This document shows positions 18,125 to 26,879 of a stretch of 64,000 nt of DNA, piece after piece. Source of the DNA: Colimorpha_A sp900556615 (GTDB taxonomy: Bacteria > Bacillota > Clostridia > Oscillospirales > CAG-272); assembly GCA_963598415.1 (NCBI GenBank), contig CAVBUH010000050.1, positions 25,209 to 89,208 of the forward strand. The letters run 5' to 3'. The notes beneath the pieces were generated by a model, which was not told the origin of the DNA, made no database searches, and saw nothing but the letters and a program-made list of their open reading frames with translations. How positions within the stretch are numbered: the first letter of the stretch is position 1; each line of letters opens with the position of its first letter. The position numbers were made by a program, and so were the translations under genes.

Positions 18125-18304
18125 TTAAGTCAGCGCCGCCGGGTTCACGGCTTAGGCCTTGATGGCATATCTGCTTGTCCCTTTTCCTTCACACTTCAAA
18201 AATTCTGTCGGCAGAGGAACCGCCCCTGACTCCTCAATTGGTATCGTTTGACGAAAAATACGACTGCACATTTGCACCTACAGAATTGTGCGGTATTACC
18301 TTAA
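18125..18304 (+). repeat. Family A MITE-like repeat
   Basis: A 180-bp copy with ends TTAAGTCAGCGCCGCC and GTGCGGTATTACCTTAA. It shows the core GTCGGCAGAGGAACC and CTCCTCAATTGGTATCG found in all full copies. It lies between the ATP-grasp gene and the tRNA promoter. Confidence 0.75.
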
Positions 18305-18319
18305 TTTTTTAAAAATCTA

Positions 18320-18348
18320 TTGACAAACTATCGATTAGAAATTATAAT
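18320..18348 (+). promoter_or_regulatory. Promoter of tRNA-Ala
   Basis: Perfect consensus: TTGACA, a 17-bp spacer and TATAAT. The tRNA 5' end is 12 bp downstream of the -10 box. Confidence 0.85.
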
Positions 18349-18359
18349 AATAGATGTAT

Positions 18360-18435
18360 GGGCTTGTAGCTCAGTTGGGAGAGCGCCGCGTTCGCAACGC
18401 GGAGGTCAAGGGTTCGAGCCCCTCCAGGTCCACCA
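18360..18435 (+). tRNA. tRNA-Ala (anticodon CGC)
   Basis: A 76-nt cloverleaf. The acceptor stem GGGCTTG/CAGGTCC contains the G3-U70 pair that identifies alanine tRNA. The D arm is GCTC/GAGC, the anticodon stem CCGCG/CGCGG with loop TTCGCAA giving anticodon CGC (codon GCG), and the T loop TTCGAGC. The CCA end is encoded. One A-C mismatch lies at the outer pair of the T stem. Confidence 0.95.
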
Positions 18436-18438
18436 AAT

Positions 18439-18486
18439 CAATAAATCCGAACCATTATCCAATCGGAAACGGGTTCGGATTTATTG
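18439..18486 (+). terminator. Hairpin downstream of tRNA-Ala
   Basis: A 15-bp perfect stem (CAATAAATCCGAACC with its complement) and an 18-nt loop, 3 bp after the tRNA. It has only a weak T run after it (TTTATAT), so it may act in both directions or in RNA processing. Confidence 0.55.
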
Positions 18487-18845
18487 TTTATATCGAAGAA
18501 ATCGAGGATTGGTCAACAAAAAAGTTCGCCTCGTTTTTTGACAAGCGAGAGCACCTATATCTGTGGATATTGAGATTAACATTATTCGTAATGCGGAGAA
18601 TAGCAAGCACAGCCGATGTATATACACACGGAGAAAATGAGCGTTTCGGTTTTGCTGCCGGTACGCTTATTTTGAAATTTTGGGATAGTCCCAAGCCCTT
18701 ATTCGTGTTATTGCAAACTACTTATATTATGAATAATTCGACAGACCACTTAGTTTTATTCGCTTTAGCGATTATAATATACAGTGAATAATTGTAATCT
18801 GATACGATAATTTAACCGAGAGCAAATCAACCGGGAGGCTTGAAA

Positions 18846-19041
18846 ATGAAATATCTATCCGTTGCTAAAACAGCGGAACGCTGGGATATCACTCCGCGTC
18901 GCATACAGATTTTGTGCAGCGAGGTCGCATACCGGGCGCGGTGAAGATTGGCAACAGATGGGCAATTCCCGACGATAAGCCAAAGCCTGCCACTCAAGAA
19001 TCAAGAGCGGAAAATATATCAAGCAGAAGCGAGAGGAATAG
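18846..19041 (+). pseudogene. Excisionase-like HTH (MerR-type) gene, frameshifted twice
   Basis: ATG at 18846 with GGGAGG upstream opens MKYLSVAKTAERWDITPRR-IQILCSE, the typical start of small HTH proteins carried by integrative elements. One base is lost at the GAGGTCGC stretch near 18920; in the next frame the expected continuation GRIPGAVKIGNRWAIPDD appears. A second shift near 18997 is needed to read RIKSGKYIKQKREE before TAG at 19039-19041. The reconstructed product would be about 65 residues. It lies 410 bp from tRNA-Ala. The stretch 18490-18840 shows no other gene. This is a remnant of an integrated element, inferred from the family pattern. Confidence 0.65.
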
Positions 19042-19217
19042 CTGGGCCACAGAAAAACAGCAGCGGCTCCAACTCGAAATCGTGGTCGCTGTCCGGTAGC
19101 CTCCTATGGGAAAAGCCTTGATTTTACGGCGTTTTTTCGGGTATCTTTAACTTAATTTTCCTTGTTCTCCTCATCAGTTATCCCCATTTTCTGAGGTCCT
19201 GATGTTGAGATAGATTT

Positions 19218-19257
19218 GGAGACGTATCGAAGTGGTCATAACGGGACTGACTCGAAA
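19218..19257 (+). tRNA. tRNA-Ser (CGA) 5' half, truncated
   Basis: GGAGACGTATCGAAGTGG followed by TCATAACGGGACTGACTCGAAA matches the acceptor 5' strand, D arm and anticodon loop (CTCGAAA) of a serine tRNA. The 3' anticodon strand, long variable arm and T arm are absent, so it is not a functional tRNA. Such halves are left where elements integrate into tRNA genes. Confidence 0.6.
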
Positions 19258-19375
19258 ATATGGAGCGCATTTCCCTTGCGGGCGTAAATAGACGCACTTT
19301 ATAAATCCACAGAATTTTGTCCTTCCGAATCAGAAAGGTCTTTCACGACAATAGTTTTCCTACTGTCAAAGCACG

Positions 19376-19459
19376 GAGGAATATGGTATAGCAGCAATAA
19401 ACAATCTCATTCGACAGATTGAGGATAAAAATTTGCATGATCGCTTGCAGCAGGATTGA
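19376..19459 (+). pseudogene. Possible coding remnant of a mobile-element gene
   Basis: The frame reads EEYGIAAINNLIRQIEDKNL then HDRLQQD-stop. It looks protein-like but has no start codon or ribosome-binding site. The surrounding 19260-19579 has no intact gene. It is consistent with decay of cargo from the element that left the HTH pseudogene, but the parent family is not recognised. Confidence 0.2.
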
Positions 19460-19579
19460 AACATTGAATAACAGACCGTCCCCCTGCAAGAGAGCATTGG
19501 ACTCTCTCAGGCGAAGCTTGCCGTTATCGTCCACTGGACGATCGTCTCCCGTCAAATCCTGAAAAAACGCCGACCGGCT

Positions 19580-20812
19580 TCAAATCCTGACGCCGTCTGA
19601 AAATACCGCTTTGATACATCCGTTCAAGGTAAGCCCCAAATAGGGCGTATTCACCGATTTGCTTTTCATTGTATTTGAGGAAACGACAATTTCCGCGTCA
19701 GGATCCGCAAGTGCAAAATCAGCACGCGCTCCGGCTTTCAAAGAACTGTCAAGACCGAGAATCTTTGCCGGATTGAGAGAAAATAAGCGCGCCAGCAAAT
19801 CAAGATTTCCGAAACCGCTTTTCACCATATAGGTGATAAACGCGGAGAAAGCGGTGTCAAAGCCCGACGCGCCGAAATAACATTTTCGAAGATCCGAGCA
19901 ATTTTCAGTTCTCGTAAGAGGAGTATGAAGAGAAGTGATACAGTCAACCGTACCGTCTGCCAGGGCTTCCCGTATTGCTTTGACGTCCTTTGTATTCCTG
20001 AGCGGCGGCATAACCTTGGCGCTTCCGCCATAATAAAACATATCACTGTCAGACATGGAATAATAGAGCGCCGATGTACCGCAGGTAATTTTGAATCCGC
20101 GCTGTTTCGCATATCTTATCAGCGCCAGCGTATTTTCACAGCTCACTGCACGAATATGAAGTCTGCAGCCTGTTTCGGCAGCAAGCAAAATATCCCTGGC
20201 GGCCGCAGTGGTCTCTGCGCTCTCCGGAATGATGGGTAATCCGAGAATTCTTGCTGTTTTTCCCGGATTGATAACGCCGTCCCCGGCAATGCGCTGATCG
20301 ATACAGGTAGAAATAAAAAGGCTGTCGGAAGCGGCGCAAGCAAGCATAATTTCCCTCATCAGACCGGGATCGGAAATCCAATGTCCATTGTCAGAATAAA
20401 CATTTCTGCCGCATTGCGCTATTTCCGCTGGGGTTCGGGGATAAACCGCCGGTATAATTCTACATCTCGACTCTACCGTCAAACCTTTCTTCAATGCCAT
20501 CCCTGCCTCGTCCGGCTCGCAAAGCAAGGTCAAAAAGCCGCCACCGACGGCGGCAGCTCCGGCAGAGGCAATACTGTCGCGGGAGGGATGCTTCGAATCA
20601 AAGAAACGACAGCCAATATCGACAAACGCCGGAAATAAATAGGCTCCTTTCGCATCCGATATTGAGCAGTTCTCCGGAGCTTTCACCTTTCCGATTTCCG
20701 ATATTGTTCCTTTGCCGTCGGCATATGAAACGATCACACCTCCGGCTTCAGGAACTCTTCCATCCCCGCGTACAATCCTCGCATTCTTAATATAAAGCGT
20801 TTTTTCGTTCAT
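19580..20812 (-). CDS. Dihydroorotase homologue lacking metal ligands (pseudo-DHOase)
   Basis: An amidohydrolase-fold protein of 410 residues, closest in layout to dihydroorotase. The N-terminal strand LYIKNARIVRGDGRVPEA, the GAYLFPAFVDIG turn, the SAGAAAVGGGFLTLL helix and the C-terminal NPAKILGLDSSLKAGARADF match the family. The zinc ligands do not: the usual DxHxH is DIGCR at 65-69, HISTAE-like histidines are replaced in IRAVSCENTL, and the TDHAPH motif reads TSLHTPL. It should not be catalytic; comparable inactive DHOases scaffold aspartate transcarbamoylase in some bacteria, but no pyrB is in view. The ATG at 20812 has GGAG six bases upstream; the frame runs on to 21028 without support. 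20964-21076 upstream is repeat DNA. Confidence 0.8.
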   Translation of the reverse strand: MNEKTLYIKNARIVRGDGRVPEAGGVIVSYADGKGTISEIGKVKAPENCSISDAKGAYLFPAFVDIGCRFFDSKHPSRDSIASAGAAAVGGGFLTLLCEPDEAGMALKKGLTVESRCRIIPAVYPRTPAEIAQCGRNVYSDNGHWISDPGLMREIMLACAASDSLFISTCIDQRIAGDGVINPGKTARILGLPIIPESAETTAAARDILLAAETGCRLHIRAVSCENTLALIRYAKQRGFKITCGTSALYYSMSDSDMFYYGGSAKVMPPLRNTKDVKAIREALADGTVDCITSLHTPLTRTENCSDLRKCYFGASGFDTAFSAFITYMVKSGFGNLDLLARLFSLNPAKILGLDSSLKAGARADFALADPDAEIVVSSNTMKSKSVNTPYLGLTLNGCIKAVFSDGVRI

Positions 20813-20963
20813 TTCAATCTCCATTCCGCCTCCGGAACGGCGGCACAAACAGTAATGAAATTTTGCTGTATTTCCGAAGAAAATAAAACGGACCGAACCC
20901 ATTTCTAATGAGAAGTCAGGCAGAAACCGCTGTACGCCATACAAAACAAACACATCTCTCCTA

Positions 20964-21076
20964 TTAAGGCAATACCGCCCGACCATCGGCTTATATCTTG
21001 AGGGCATTATCTTAAGGCAACACCGCACAATGATTGTTATGCAGTTGCACCGTCAGAATCCAACGTATTACCTTAA
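20964..21076 (+). repeat. Family A repeat, rearranged short copy
   Basis: Two A left ends occur here: TTAAGGCAATACCGCCC at 20964, then TTAAGGCAACACCGCAC at about 21012, before a right end CGTATTACCTTAA. It looks like a deletion or nested insertion. It lies between the lipoprotein gene and the DHOase homologue. Confidence 0.55.
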
Positions 21077-21107
21077 CCTATTCTTCGATTCCATATGACA
21101 TTCGGAA

Positions 21108-21731
21108 TTATTTTATTTCGCTTCCGCCCCATTCGACAACGGTAAAGCCGACACGCTCAAACGGTACAATAACCGGTTCCTTTACCTGTACCGGTTCAGC
21201 TAAGGGTTTATAAACCATAAAAATCCTCAGCAGCGAATCAGGCTCCGGCGTAATTTCCAGCTTTGCGCTGTCGGTATAAGCTTCCTTCTGGAAAGTGATG
21301 AGATTATATGCGTTATTCTGCATTTTGGGAAGCCAGTATACGATAAATTCATTATACTCCCTTGGAACAAGCCCCATTTCGGAAAGAACCCTTTCTAAGA
21401 ACGCAGCAGTTTTCTCACCCTCAACCACATAGCCCTCGCTCATATCATATTCGGTATCCGTTACGCCCTCCCAGAAAAGATAGGAATATTCGCGCCCTGT
21501 ATCAGGGACAAGCAGCGTTCCGTCAGGCTTTGCAAGAACTTTCCAGCCGTCGTTATAAGCCGGATAGGTACACGTCAGCTTTCCGCTGAAATCCAGCCTT
21601 ACCGAGACTTCAATTTCCGTTTCGGGATAAAGATAAATAACAGGCTTGGCGTCGGTATGTTGATTTGGATCACAGGCAGTCATTTGCATGAAACAAAGCA
21701 AAATAAAGCTCAATATGAAAATTTTTTTCAT
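21108..21731 (-). CDS. Lipoprotein of the KPVIYLYPE family, function unknown
   Basis: A 207-residue exported lipoprotein. The signal peptide is MKKIFILSFILLCFMQMTAC with the modified cysteine at residue 20. The mature part begins with a short linker and then KPVIYLYPETEIEVSVRLDF, followed by KLTCTYPAYNDGWKV and YLFWEG. These are hallmarks of a widespread uncharacterised beta-sandwich-like family whose members are secreted or surface-bound. No catalytic residues can be proposed. AGAGGAT upstream supports the ATG at 21731. A repeats flank it on both sides, so it is probably expressed alone. Confidence 0.75.
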   Translation of the reverse strand: MKKIFILSFILLCFMQMTACDPNQHTDAKPVIYLYPETEIEVSVRLDFSGKLTCTYPAYNDGWKVLAKPDGTLLVPDTGREYSYLFWEGVTDTEYDMSEGYVVEGEKTAAFLERVLSEMGLVPREYNEFIVYWLPKMQNNAYNLITFQKEAYTDSAKLEITPEPDSLLRIFMVYKPLAEPVQVKEPVIVPFERVGFTVVEWGGSEIK

Positions 21732-21763
21732 AGCAATATCCTCTTAAAAAAGTTAATGTTTTG

Positions 21764-21944
21764 TTAAGGTGTCACCGCCGGGCTCACGGCTGACGCCTTG
21801 ACGGCATGTCTGCTTATCCGTTCTCCGTCACATTTCACATTTTTCGTCGACAGAGGAATCTCTCTTGCCTTCTCAATTGGTATTGTCTGACGAAAAAATC
21901 CGGCGGCACAACTGCACAACAATCATTGTACGGTATTGCCTTAA
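21764..21944 (+). repeat. Family A MITE-like repeat
   Basis: A 181-bp full copy: TTAAGGTGTCACCGCC to GTACGGTATTGCCTTAA. The right 40 bp contain the internal palindrome GCACAACAATCATTGTAC. Confidence 0.75.
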
Positions 21945-21984
21945 ATACTTTTTCTGTCAGGAAAGAACTGTAATCCGTTATTTC

Positions 21985-22833
21985 CTACCCTTTTAATTCT
22001 CCGTACATTTTTTTCATAGCGAGCGCGTCCTCCGCCATAGTACCTGCCGATTCACAGATTATACGGGGAGAAAATCCGTATTTACACAACGTCTCGGCAA
22101 GAGGGTAAAAATCGGGACCGAAAACCGTATCGGAAAAGGTCAGATGTCTCTTCTCTCCGCCGGAGGTATATTCGATTTTTGAAAAATGACAGTGAAGATT
22201 CCCGGCTTTCTCATCGCCGAGACGTTCTCCTATTTTTTCAAAAACAACTCTGTAATCCTCAGCAGTCACGAAAACTCCCCCCAAGTCCCGGGCGTTTAGA
22301 TGACCAAAATCAACAACGGGATAAAGCCTGTCGCTCAAGGTACATAATTCAATCACCTCATCGAGTGTCCCGAGCTGATTGACCTTTCCCATCGTCTCAA
22401 GCCCCAGTCTTACGGGCGTATCAATCTCCTCAAGCGTTTTACAAAGGGTATCTTTGGCAAAATCCATAGCCTCGGCACGGGTTATTTTCGCGGCGCTTCC
22501 GGTATGAATGACAATCAGATCCGCCCCCAAAAGCTCTGCGGCATGAACGCTCTTTCTGATATACTCCACGCTTTTAAGCCTTGTTTCGGGATTCACTCCC
22601 GAAAGCGAGATAAAATACGGGGCATGAAGCGACATGGCGATTCCATGCTTTTTCGCCGCTTCTCCGACGGCGATGAAGTTCGCATCGGAACCAGTTACAC
22701 CGTTTCCGCACTGATATTCATAGGCATCAAGCCCAAAATTTTTTACCCATTCGGGCGCCTGGCGCGTGCTTTTATTTCCCTGGGCATAGAAGCTCTCGGA
22801 GTTTCCGCCCGGACCGAACTTTGGTTCCGACAT
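21985..22833 (-). CDS. Endonuclease IV-like TIM-barrel protein
   Basis: A 282-residue protein of the AP-endonuclease-2/xylose-isomerase-like TIM-barrel family. The zinc ligands of endonuclease IV can be traced: His in SLHAPYFISLSG, His in LIVIHTGSAAK, Glu in RLGLETMGK, Asp and His in PVVDFGHLNARD, His in NLHCHFSKIEY, and Glu in RIICESAG. It probably repairs abasic sites, although the N-terminus (MSEPKFGPGGNSESFY) and length are also seen in sugar-phosphate isomerase relatives. The start has AGAGGGA upstream. It follows the membrane-anchored gene by 22 bp, suggesting co-transcription. Confidence 0.82.
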   Translation of the reverse strand: MSEPKFGPGGNSESFYAQGNKSTRQAPEWVKNFGLDAYEYQCGNGVTGSDANFIAVGEAAKKHGIAMSLHAPYFISLSGVNPETRLKSVEYIRKSVHAAELLGADLIVIHTGSAAKITRAEAMDFAKDTLCKTLEEIDTPVRLGLETMGKVNQLGTLDEVIELCTLSDRLYPVVDFGHLNARDLGGVFVTAEDYRVVFEKIGERLGDEKAGNLHCHFSKIEYTSGGEKRHLTFSDTVFGPDFYPLAETLCKYGFSPRIICESAGTMAEDALAMKKMYGELKG

Positions 22834-22855
22834 AGTGATTCCCTCTTTCCTTCTT

Positions 22856-23530
22856 TTACTGTATTTTTACCGTACTGTCGATTTCAAGAATCTCAAGCTC
22901 CACACCGGAGTAGCTTCCCCGGAACGGCAGTCTGGCATACACGGAAACCGTATCTCCGTATTCACAGACCTTTTCAACATGGCAAAGATACTGCGTATGC
23001 GCCTCCTCGGAATCCTCTTTTATTGCAGGAATCGAAAAAGTCTCCGACACATCCCCGATGGAAAGGCGGCATCCGCTTCTGCTTCCCATATAAAGCGAAT
23101 GATAGTCAAGATACAGCAGCACCGTCACTCTGACTTTTCCGTTCTCCTCCCTAACGCCTCTGCATTCCGCGCGAAGGTTGAGCGGTGTTCCGGTATCGGA
23201 TCTCAGCGTCTTGCTGAAGCTGAAATCGGAAGGTATGGTTGTCTCTTCCGAAGACGGGAACGTTTCTTCTTCCGAGGATACCGTACCGGAGTCCGTTGTA
23301 TCCTGCACCGTGTCGGAGGAATTGGTATCCGAAGAATCAGTGCTGTCCGGTTTGTTGATCGGATCGGTGCCGGACGAGTCATCTTTCTCCGTTGAGGAGG
23401 GTTTCTCGGTGTCTCCCGTCCCGTCACCGTTTTGCTCCGTCCGGCGCGTAATAATCAGAATGGATGTCAGAAGGAGTATCAGTATTACAAGAAGTGTGAT
23501 AATCACTTTTACAGCATTTCTCATTTGCAT
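22856..23530 (-). CDS. Membrane-anchored protein with Ser/Thr/Asp-rich linker
   Basis: An unrecognised 224-residue protein. A transmembrane anchor (VIITLLVILILLLTSILII) covers about residues 9-27. A low-complexity linker of about 65 residues rich in Ser, Thr, Asp and Glu follows, then a compact C-terminal domain from about 105 to the end, beginning FSFSKTLRSDTGTPLNL, with beta-strand character. The topology suggests the C-terminal domain is held outside the membrane away from the wall. GGAGG ten bases upstream supports the ATG at 23530. The nearest downstream gene is the endonuclease IV-like gene, but no functional link is evident. Confidence 0.7.
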   Translation of the reverse strand: MQMRNAVKVIITLLVILILLLTSILIITRRTEQNGDGTGDTEKPSSTEKDDSSGTDPINKPDSTDSSDTNSSDTVQDTTDSGTVSSEEETFPSSEETTIPSDFSFSKTLRSDTGTPLNLRAECRGVREENGKVRVTVLLYLDYHSLYMGSRSGCRLSIGDVSETFSIPAIKEDSEEAHTQYLCHVEKVCEYGDTVSVYARLPFRGSYSGVELEILEIDSTVKIQ

Positions 23531-23585
23531 AAGGTAATTTCCTCCTTAATAAAATTAAAATAGGCAATTGTAAAACTCTGTTGTA

Positions 23586-23622
23586 CAATTGGTCGCGCTA
23601 CCAACTGAGCTAACGAGGAATA
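23586..23622 (-). tRNA. Possible tRNA 5'-half remnant
   Basis: The minus strand reads TTCCTCGTTAGCTCAGTTGG then TAGCG. This resembles the acceptor 5' strand and D arm of an asparagine-type tRNA. The anticodon, variable and T arms are missing and the D stem is imperfect. It lies where a family B repeat seems interrupted. Confidence 0.35.
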
Positions 23623-23799
23623 TATAGGGGCTGCACAAATTTGGATTCCCCCCGTTTAGATTCCTCCGTTCCATTTTCAGGCTTTTTCACGGAGCAAATT
23701 AGTCCGGTTGCCTTACCTATTAAACTGCCGAGGAATATCAAATTTTGGGGAGAGCTCAAACTCTTTTGTCCTCCCGTGCGGCGCAGCCACACCGTTTTC

Positions 23800-23959
23800 G
23801 TCAGTGGTAACAGGCTTAATTCGCCCTGCGGCAGGTTACTACACGCTTACCGACACAATCAACCATCACAGATTTTGGATTGCTCCCCTCAGTGTGCGCC
23901 CCCGCTTTACTCGTCTTACAGTTTTTTCAGCAGAGAATCCGCTGAAAATCGAAATGAAA
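23800..23959 (+). repeat. Family B repeat, interrupted copy
   Basis: CCTGCGGCAGGTTACTACACG through GAGAATCCGCTGAAAATCG matches the B copies at 45997 and 54885. The usual left hairpin (GCAATTGTAAAACTCTG...TACAATTG) lies at 23566-23593, about 230 bp away. The intervening DNA is therefore probably an insertion. The right end abuts an A copy. Confidence 0.55.
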
Positions 23960-24138
23960 TTAAGGCAGCGCCGCAAAGCTCACAGCTTGCGCCTTGGTGG
24001 TATATCTGCTTGTCCATTTTCCTTCATACCTCACAAATTACGTTGGTAGAGGAGCCGACTCCTGCCTCCTTAATTAGTATCGTTTGACGAAAAATATGAC
24101 TGCGTATCTGTACTGCTGGACCCCAGCAAGTATTGCCA
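23960..24138 (+). repeat. Family A MITE-like repeat, right end degenerate
   Basis: TTAAGGCAGCGCCGCAAAGC on the left, the GGTAGAGGAGCCGACTCC and TCGTTTGACGAAAAATATG core, and a decayed right end GTATTGCC. It is joined flush to a B copy, as at 55055. Confidence 0.65.
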
Positions 24139-24191
24139 AAAATATGCCGTCTTTTACAAACGGATAAAAATGAAAACAGACCACGCGGCTC

Positions 24192-24962
24192 TCAGCCGTC
24201 GGAAAGAAAAGCTTTTATACCCGCTGCAATTCCCTGCGCCTCAGCAGCAAGCCACTCTTCATCGAGAAGCTTTTCCGCATCGGACTGATTTGAGACAAAA
24301 AGCGTCTCAAGCAGTACCGACGGCGCTTCGGTATATTTTATTACATAGAAAGCATTCTCATACTTCATGGGGTAAAGCGTCGGGTAATCTTCATGGACGC
24401 CGGCAATTCCGTCGGAGATGGATTTGGCAAGAAAATAGTTATAGCCTGAGCCCTCTGAGCAGAAATAAATCCTCGAACCGTTCACAGACGAATCGGTAAA
24501 GGAATTGCAGTGAAGGCTTATATAAAGATCGGTGCTTTCATCGGCATTTGCCGCCGCAGACCGCTCTTGATACGGATAGTCTCCCTTTTCCGAAGGAACG
24601 GTATTCTCGTCCCATGTCAATATAACGGTATACCCGTATTTCTCAAGCTCCTCCTTCAAAAGGCGGCTTAAGCGGTAGTTGATATCACTCTCGGTAAACT
24701 CCCCCAGAAAATCCGATACCGCACCGGGATCGCTTCCGCCGTGACCGGGATCGACACGAATAACGATCTGACCGTCTTCGTCTCTGTAATGGGCATACTC
24801 CGCGTTTTTGCTTACGGTAAAAAAAGCCACAGCTTTTCTGTAAAGCGCCGCCACCTGAGGACGAAAAACCGTAAGACCTGCAAAAACCACAGCAAAGCAT
24901 ATTACCGTTACCGCAAGAATAACCGGCAGCGCCTTCCATCTTTTTAAATTCAAGATTTTCAT
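24192..24962 (-). CDS. N-acetylmuramoyl-L-alanine amidase (Amidase_3)
   Basis: A 256-residue peptidoglycan hydrolase that cleaves the amide between muramic acid and the stem peptide. One N-terminal transmembrane segment (residues 11-33, PVILAVTVICFAVVFAGL) anchors it outside. The catalytic domain starts at about 68 with VDPGHGGSDPGA. Zinc ligands and catalytic Glu are in DPGHGG, the ESDINYRL helix and ISLHCNSF, with the closing LLETLFVSNQSDAEKL motif. The fold is complete and no extra wall-binding domain is present. It lies 141 bp downstream of the WG-repeat gene on the same strand and may be co-transcribed. Confidence 0.92.
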   Translation of the reverse strand: MKILNLKRWKALPVILAVTVICFAVVFAGLTVFRPQVAALYRKAVAFFTVSKNAEYAHYRDEDGQIVIRVDPGHGGSDPGAVSDFLGEFTESDINYRLSRLLKEELEKYGYTVILTWDENTVPSEKGDYPYQERSAAANADESTDLYISLHCNSFTDSSVNGSRIYFCSEGSGYNYFLAKSISDGIAGVHEDYPTLYPMKYENAFYVIKYTEAPSVLLETLFVSNQSDAEKLLDEEWLAAEAQGIAAGIKAFLSDG

Positions 24963-25103
24963 TTTCGGTTCAAGATAAACGTATATTCCTCTCTGTGTTT
25001 ATTACGGCGAAAACGGATCGAACAGAGTATTTCCGGCATTCTCCGCATCTGATCCCTGTGACGGAAAATTACGAAAAAAGTTCCCTTTTGTCATCCCCGC
25101 CAT

Positions 25104-26864
25104 TTATTTTTCGACAACACAGTAGATTTCCCAGCCGCGCGTCTGCTCATATGTGCAGACAAGACCGCCTGACACGTTTGAAACATAATCAAAATACATC
25201 GGCAAAACATAGTTCCCATCGGTATCGATAAGACCGTATTTCCCATCGGAGCCCGCCACTGCGGCAAGTCCCTGAACATACGGAGAAGCGAACGAATACA
25301 CAGAAGGCATGATCCAGCCGCCGTCAAGATCCATATATCCGTATTTCCCGTTTTTTTCAAGCAAAAGGACTCCGTCGGAATAATTTATAAGGTTATAACC
25401 GGCAGGAATATCGAAATATTCACCGGTCTTTGAGAGCAGACGATTCTCGTTTAGATATATTTTCTCGGTCTTTGTTCCCCGATAAACATATCTGACCATA
25501 GCATATCCGCGGTCAAAATAATACATTCCGAGATTCTCCATTCCGTTGGAAACCGGCTCAAAGTATGATTGCCGAACCTTTGTCCGCTGCTGATCACTAT
25601 AACGTATGATCTCCTTATCGTTAAGCGTAATAACGGTTTTTCCGGTTCTGTCGATAAAAGACATCCTTTTTTCAAAATCAACAACAGCCGCAATCCCGTC
25701 GGAGGTAAAATCAAATGCAGCTTCAAACTGAGGTTCTATGACGGTGTTTCCTTCCCCGTCACGGTACCCCCACATAAGCACCGTTTCGACCGAATATAAT
25801 TTCCCGTCGATAACAACGGTTTCCTCGCCCTCCGATGCCTCGTTTCGTTTTTCAGACAGGGAAATAACCGGATTCGGATTACTGTCCGTCTCTTCGTCGG
25901 TATCCGCGTCCTCGGAAGACACCGGTTCCTCATTGCTTTCGGTCTCTTCAGGCGAGGTCGTCTCCGCTTCGCTGTCTGTATCGTCCGAAGAGGTGGTATC
26001 CGGTTCCTCGGTATCGGTGCTCTCAGGTGAGGTAGCTTCCGGTTCTGTTACCGGAGGCTCCGTTGTAATCTCGGTATACACCTCAACATATTCGCAATAA
26101 GGATAAGGACCGTTTCCCCGGTCAGCAGCGTAATATCCGGGAGCGTCGAAACGAATCGCTCGAAAATCGATTTGATTCTCGCTGATTTCGCCCGTCAGCC
26201 CCTTCTCGGAATCAATTTCATAATATTTGGTCTTTATGCTGACAACCGGCCTTCCCGATAACGATTTCGCATAGACGAGAGAACCGGTAAATTTTTTTAT
26301 CAGTCTCTTTCCGTCTGTATTCCACACCGAAACGGTTTTGCCGTCATCAAGAAAGATCAGACCGTAATACAGCCGCACAGAAGGCGCTGTTTTCTTTTCC
26401 GTCACCTGTTTGGTATCGTAAAGGCCATCCTCTTTCTGATAAATAATCGTCTTTGTAACCGTTTCGGTGCGGCTGCCAAAATTATTCTTAATTTCACCAA
26501 AATCGAAGGCAAGACGCGCTATTGAAGACTTGCTTCCGAACATATTTTCAGAAAGCCTCCATCCGTCGGCGCCTACTTCCGAGAGAGAAAGTATCATCTC
26601 CAACATTTTCTCTGCGTTATCGGTGCTTATCGACGTTTCCGTATCAGGAATATCCGTATCGGAAGTATCCGGAAAGGGAGCTTCCGTACCGATATCGGTT
26701 TCGGAACCGGTCACAGAATCGCTTTCTTCGGTGACCGCCGGAAGCGGACGTTTTATAAAAGAAATATCATAGACTCCCGCCTGATACAGTATCACTGCGA
26801 CAATCAGAGCAAAAAAAACAAGAAGCGCCGTTAATCTGACCGCTATATTTTTTAATATTTTCAT
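25104..26864 (-). CDS. Membrane-anchored WG-repeat protein
   Basis: A 586-residue surface protein. A signal-anchor helix (LTALLVFFALIVAVILYQ) is at about 12-30. A short Asp/Thr-rich stretch follows, then a folded domain (about 80-260), a 60-residue linker of Thr, Glu, Ser and Asp (about 270-335), and C-terminal WG-like repeats. Repeat-like units include WGYRDGEGNTVIEPQFEAAF, YGYMDLDGGWIMPSVYSF and YGLIDTDGNYVLPMYFDYV. WG repeats are binding or structural modules; no enzymatic residues are apparent. AGGAGAT upstream supports the ATG. It starts 15 bp after rlmH, so it belongs to the 29695-26880 run. Confidence 0.82.
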   Translation of the reverse strand: MKILKNIAVRLTALLVFFALIVAVILYQAGVYDISFIKRPLPAVTEESDSVTGSETDIGTEAPFPDTSDTDIPDTETSISTDNAEKMLEMILSLSEVGADGWRLSENMFGSKSSIARLAFDFGEIKNNFGSRTETVTKTIIYQKEDGLYDTKQVTEKKTAPSVRLYYGLIFLDDGKTVSVWNTDGKRLIKKFTGSLVYAKSLSGRPVVSIKTKYYEIDSEKGLTGEISENQIDFRAIRFDAPGYYAADRGNGPYPYCEYVEVYTEITTEPPVTEPEATSPESTDTEEPDTTSSDDTDSEAETTSPEETESNEEPVSSEDADTDEETDSNPNPVISLSEKRNEASEGEETVVIDGKLYSVETVLMWGYRDGEGNTVIEPQFEAAFDFTSDGIAAVVDFEKRMSFIDRTGKTVITLNDKEIIRYSDQQRTKVRQSYFEPVSNGMENLGMYYFDRGYAMVRYVYRGTKTEKIYLNENRLLSKTGEYFDIPAGYNLINYSDGVLLLEKNGKYGYMDLDGGWIMPSVYSFASPYVQGLAAVAGSDGKYGLIDTDGNYVLPMYFDYVSNVSGGLVCTYEQTRGWEIYCVVEK

Positions 26865-26879
26865 AAGCCGTATCTCCTG

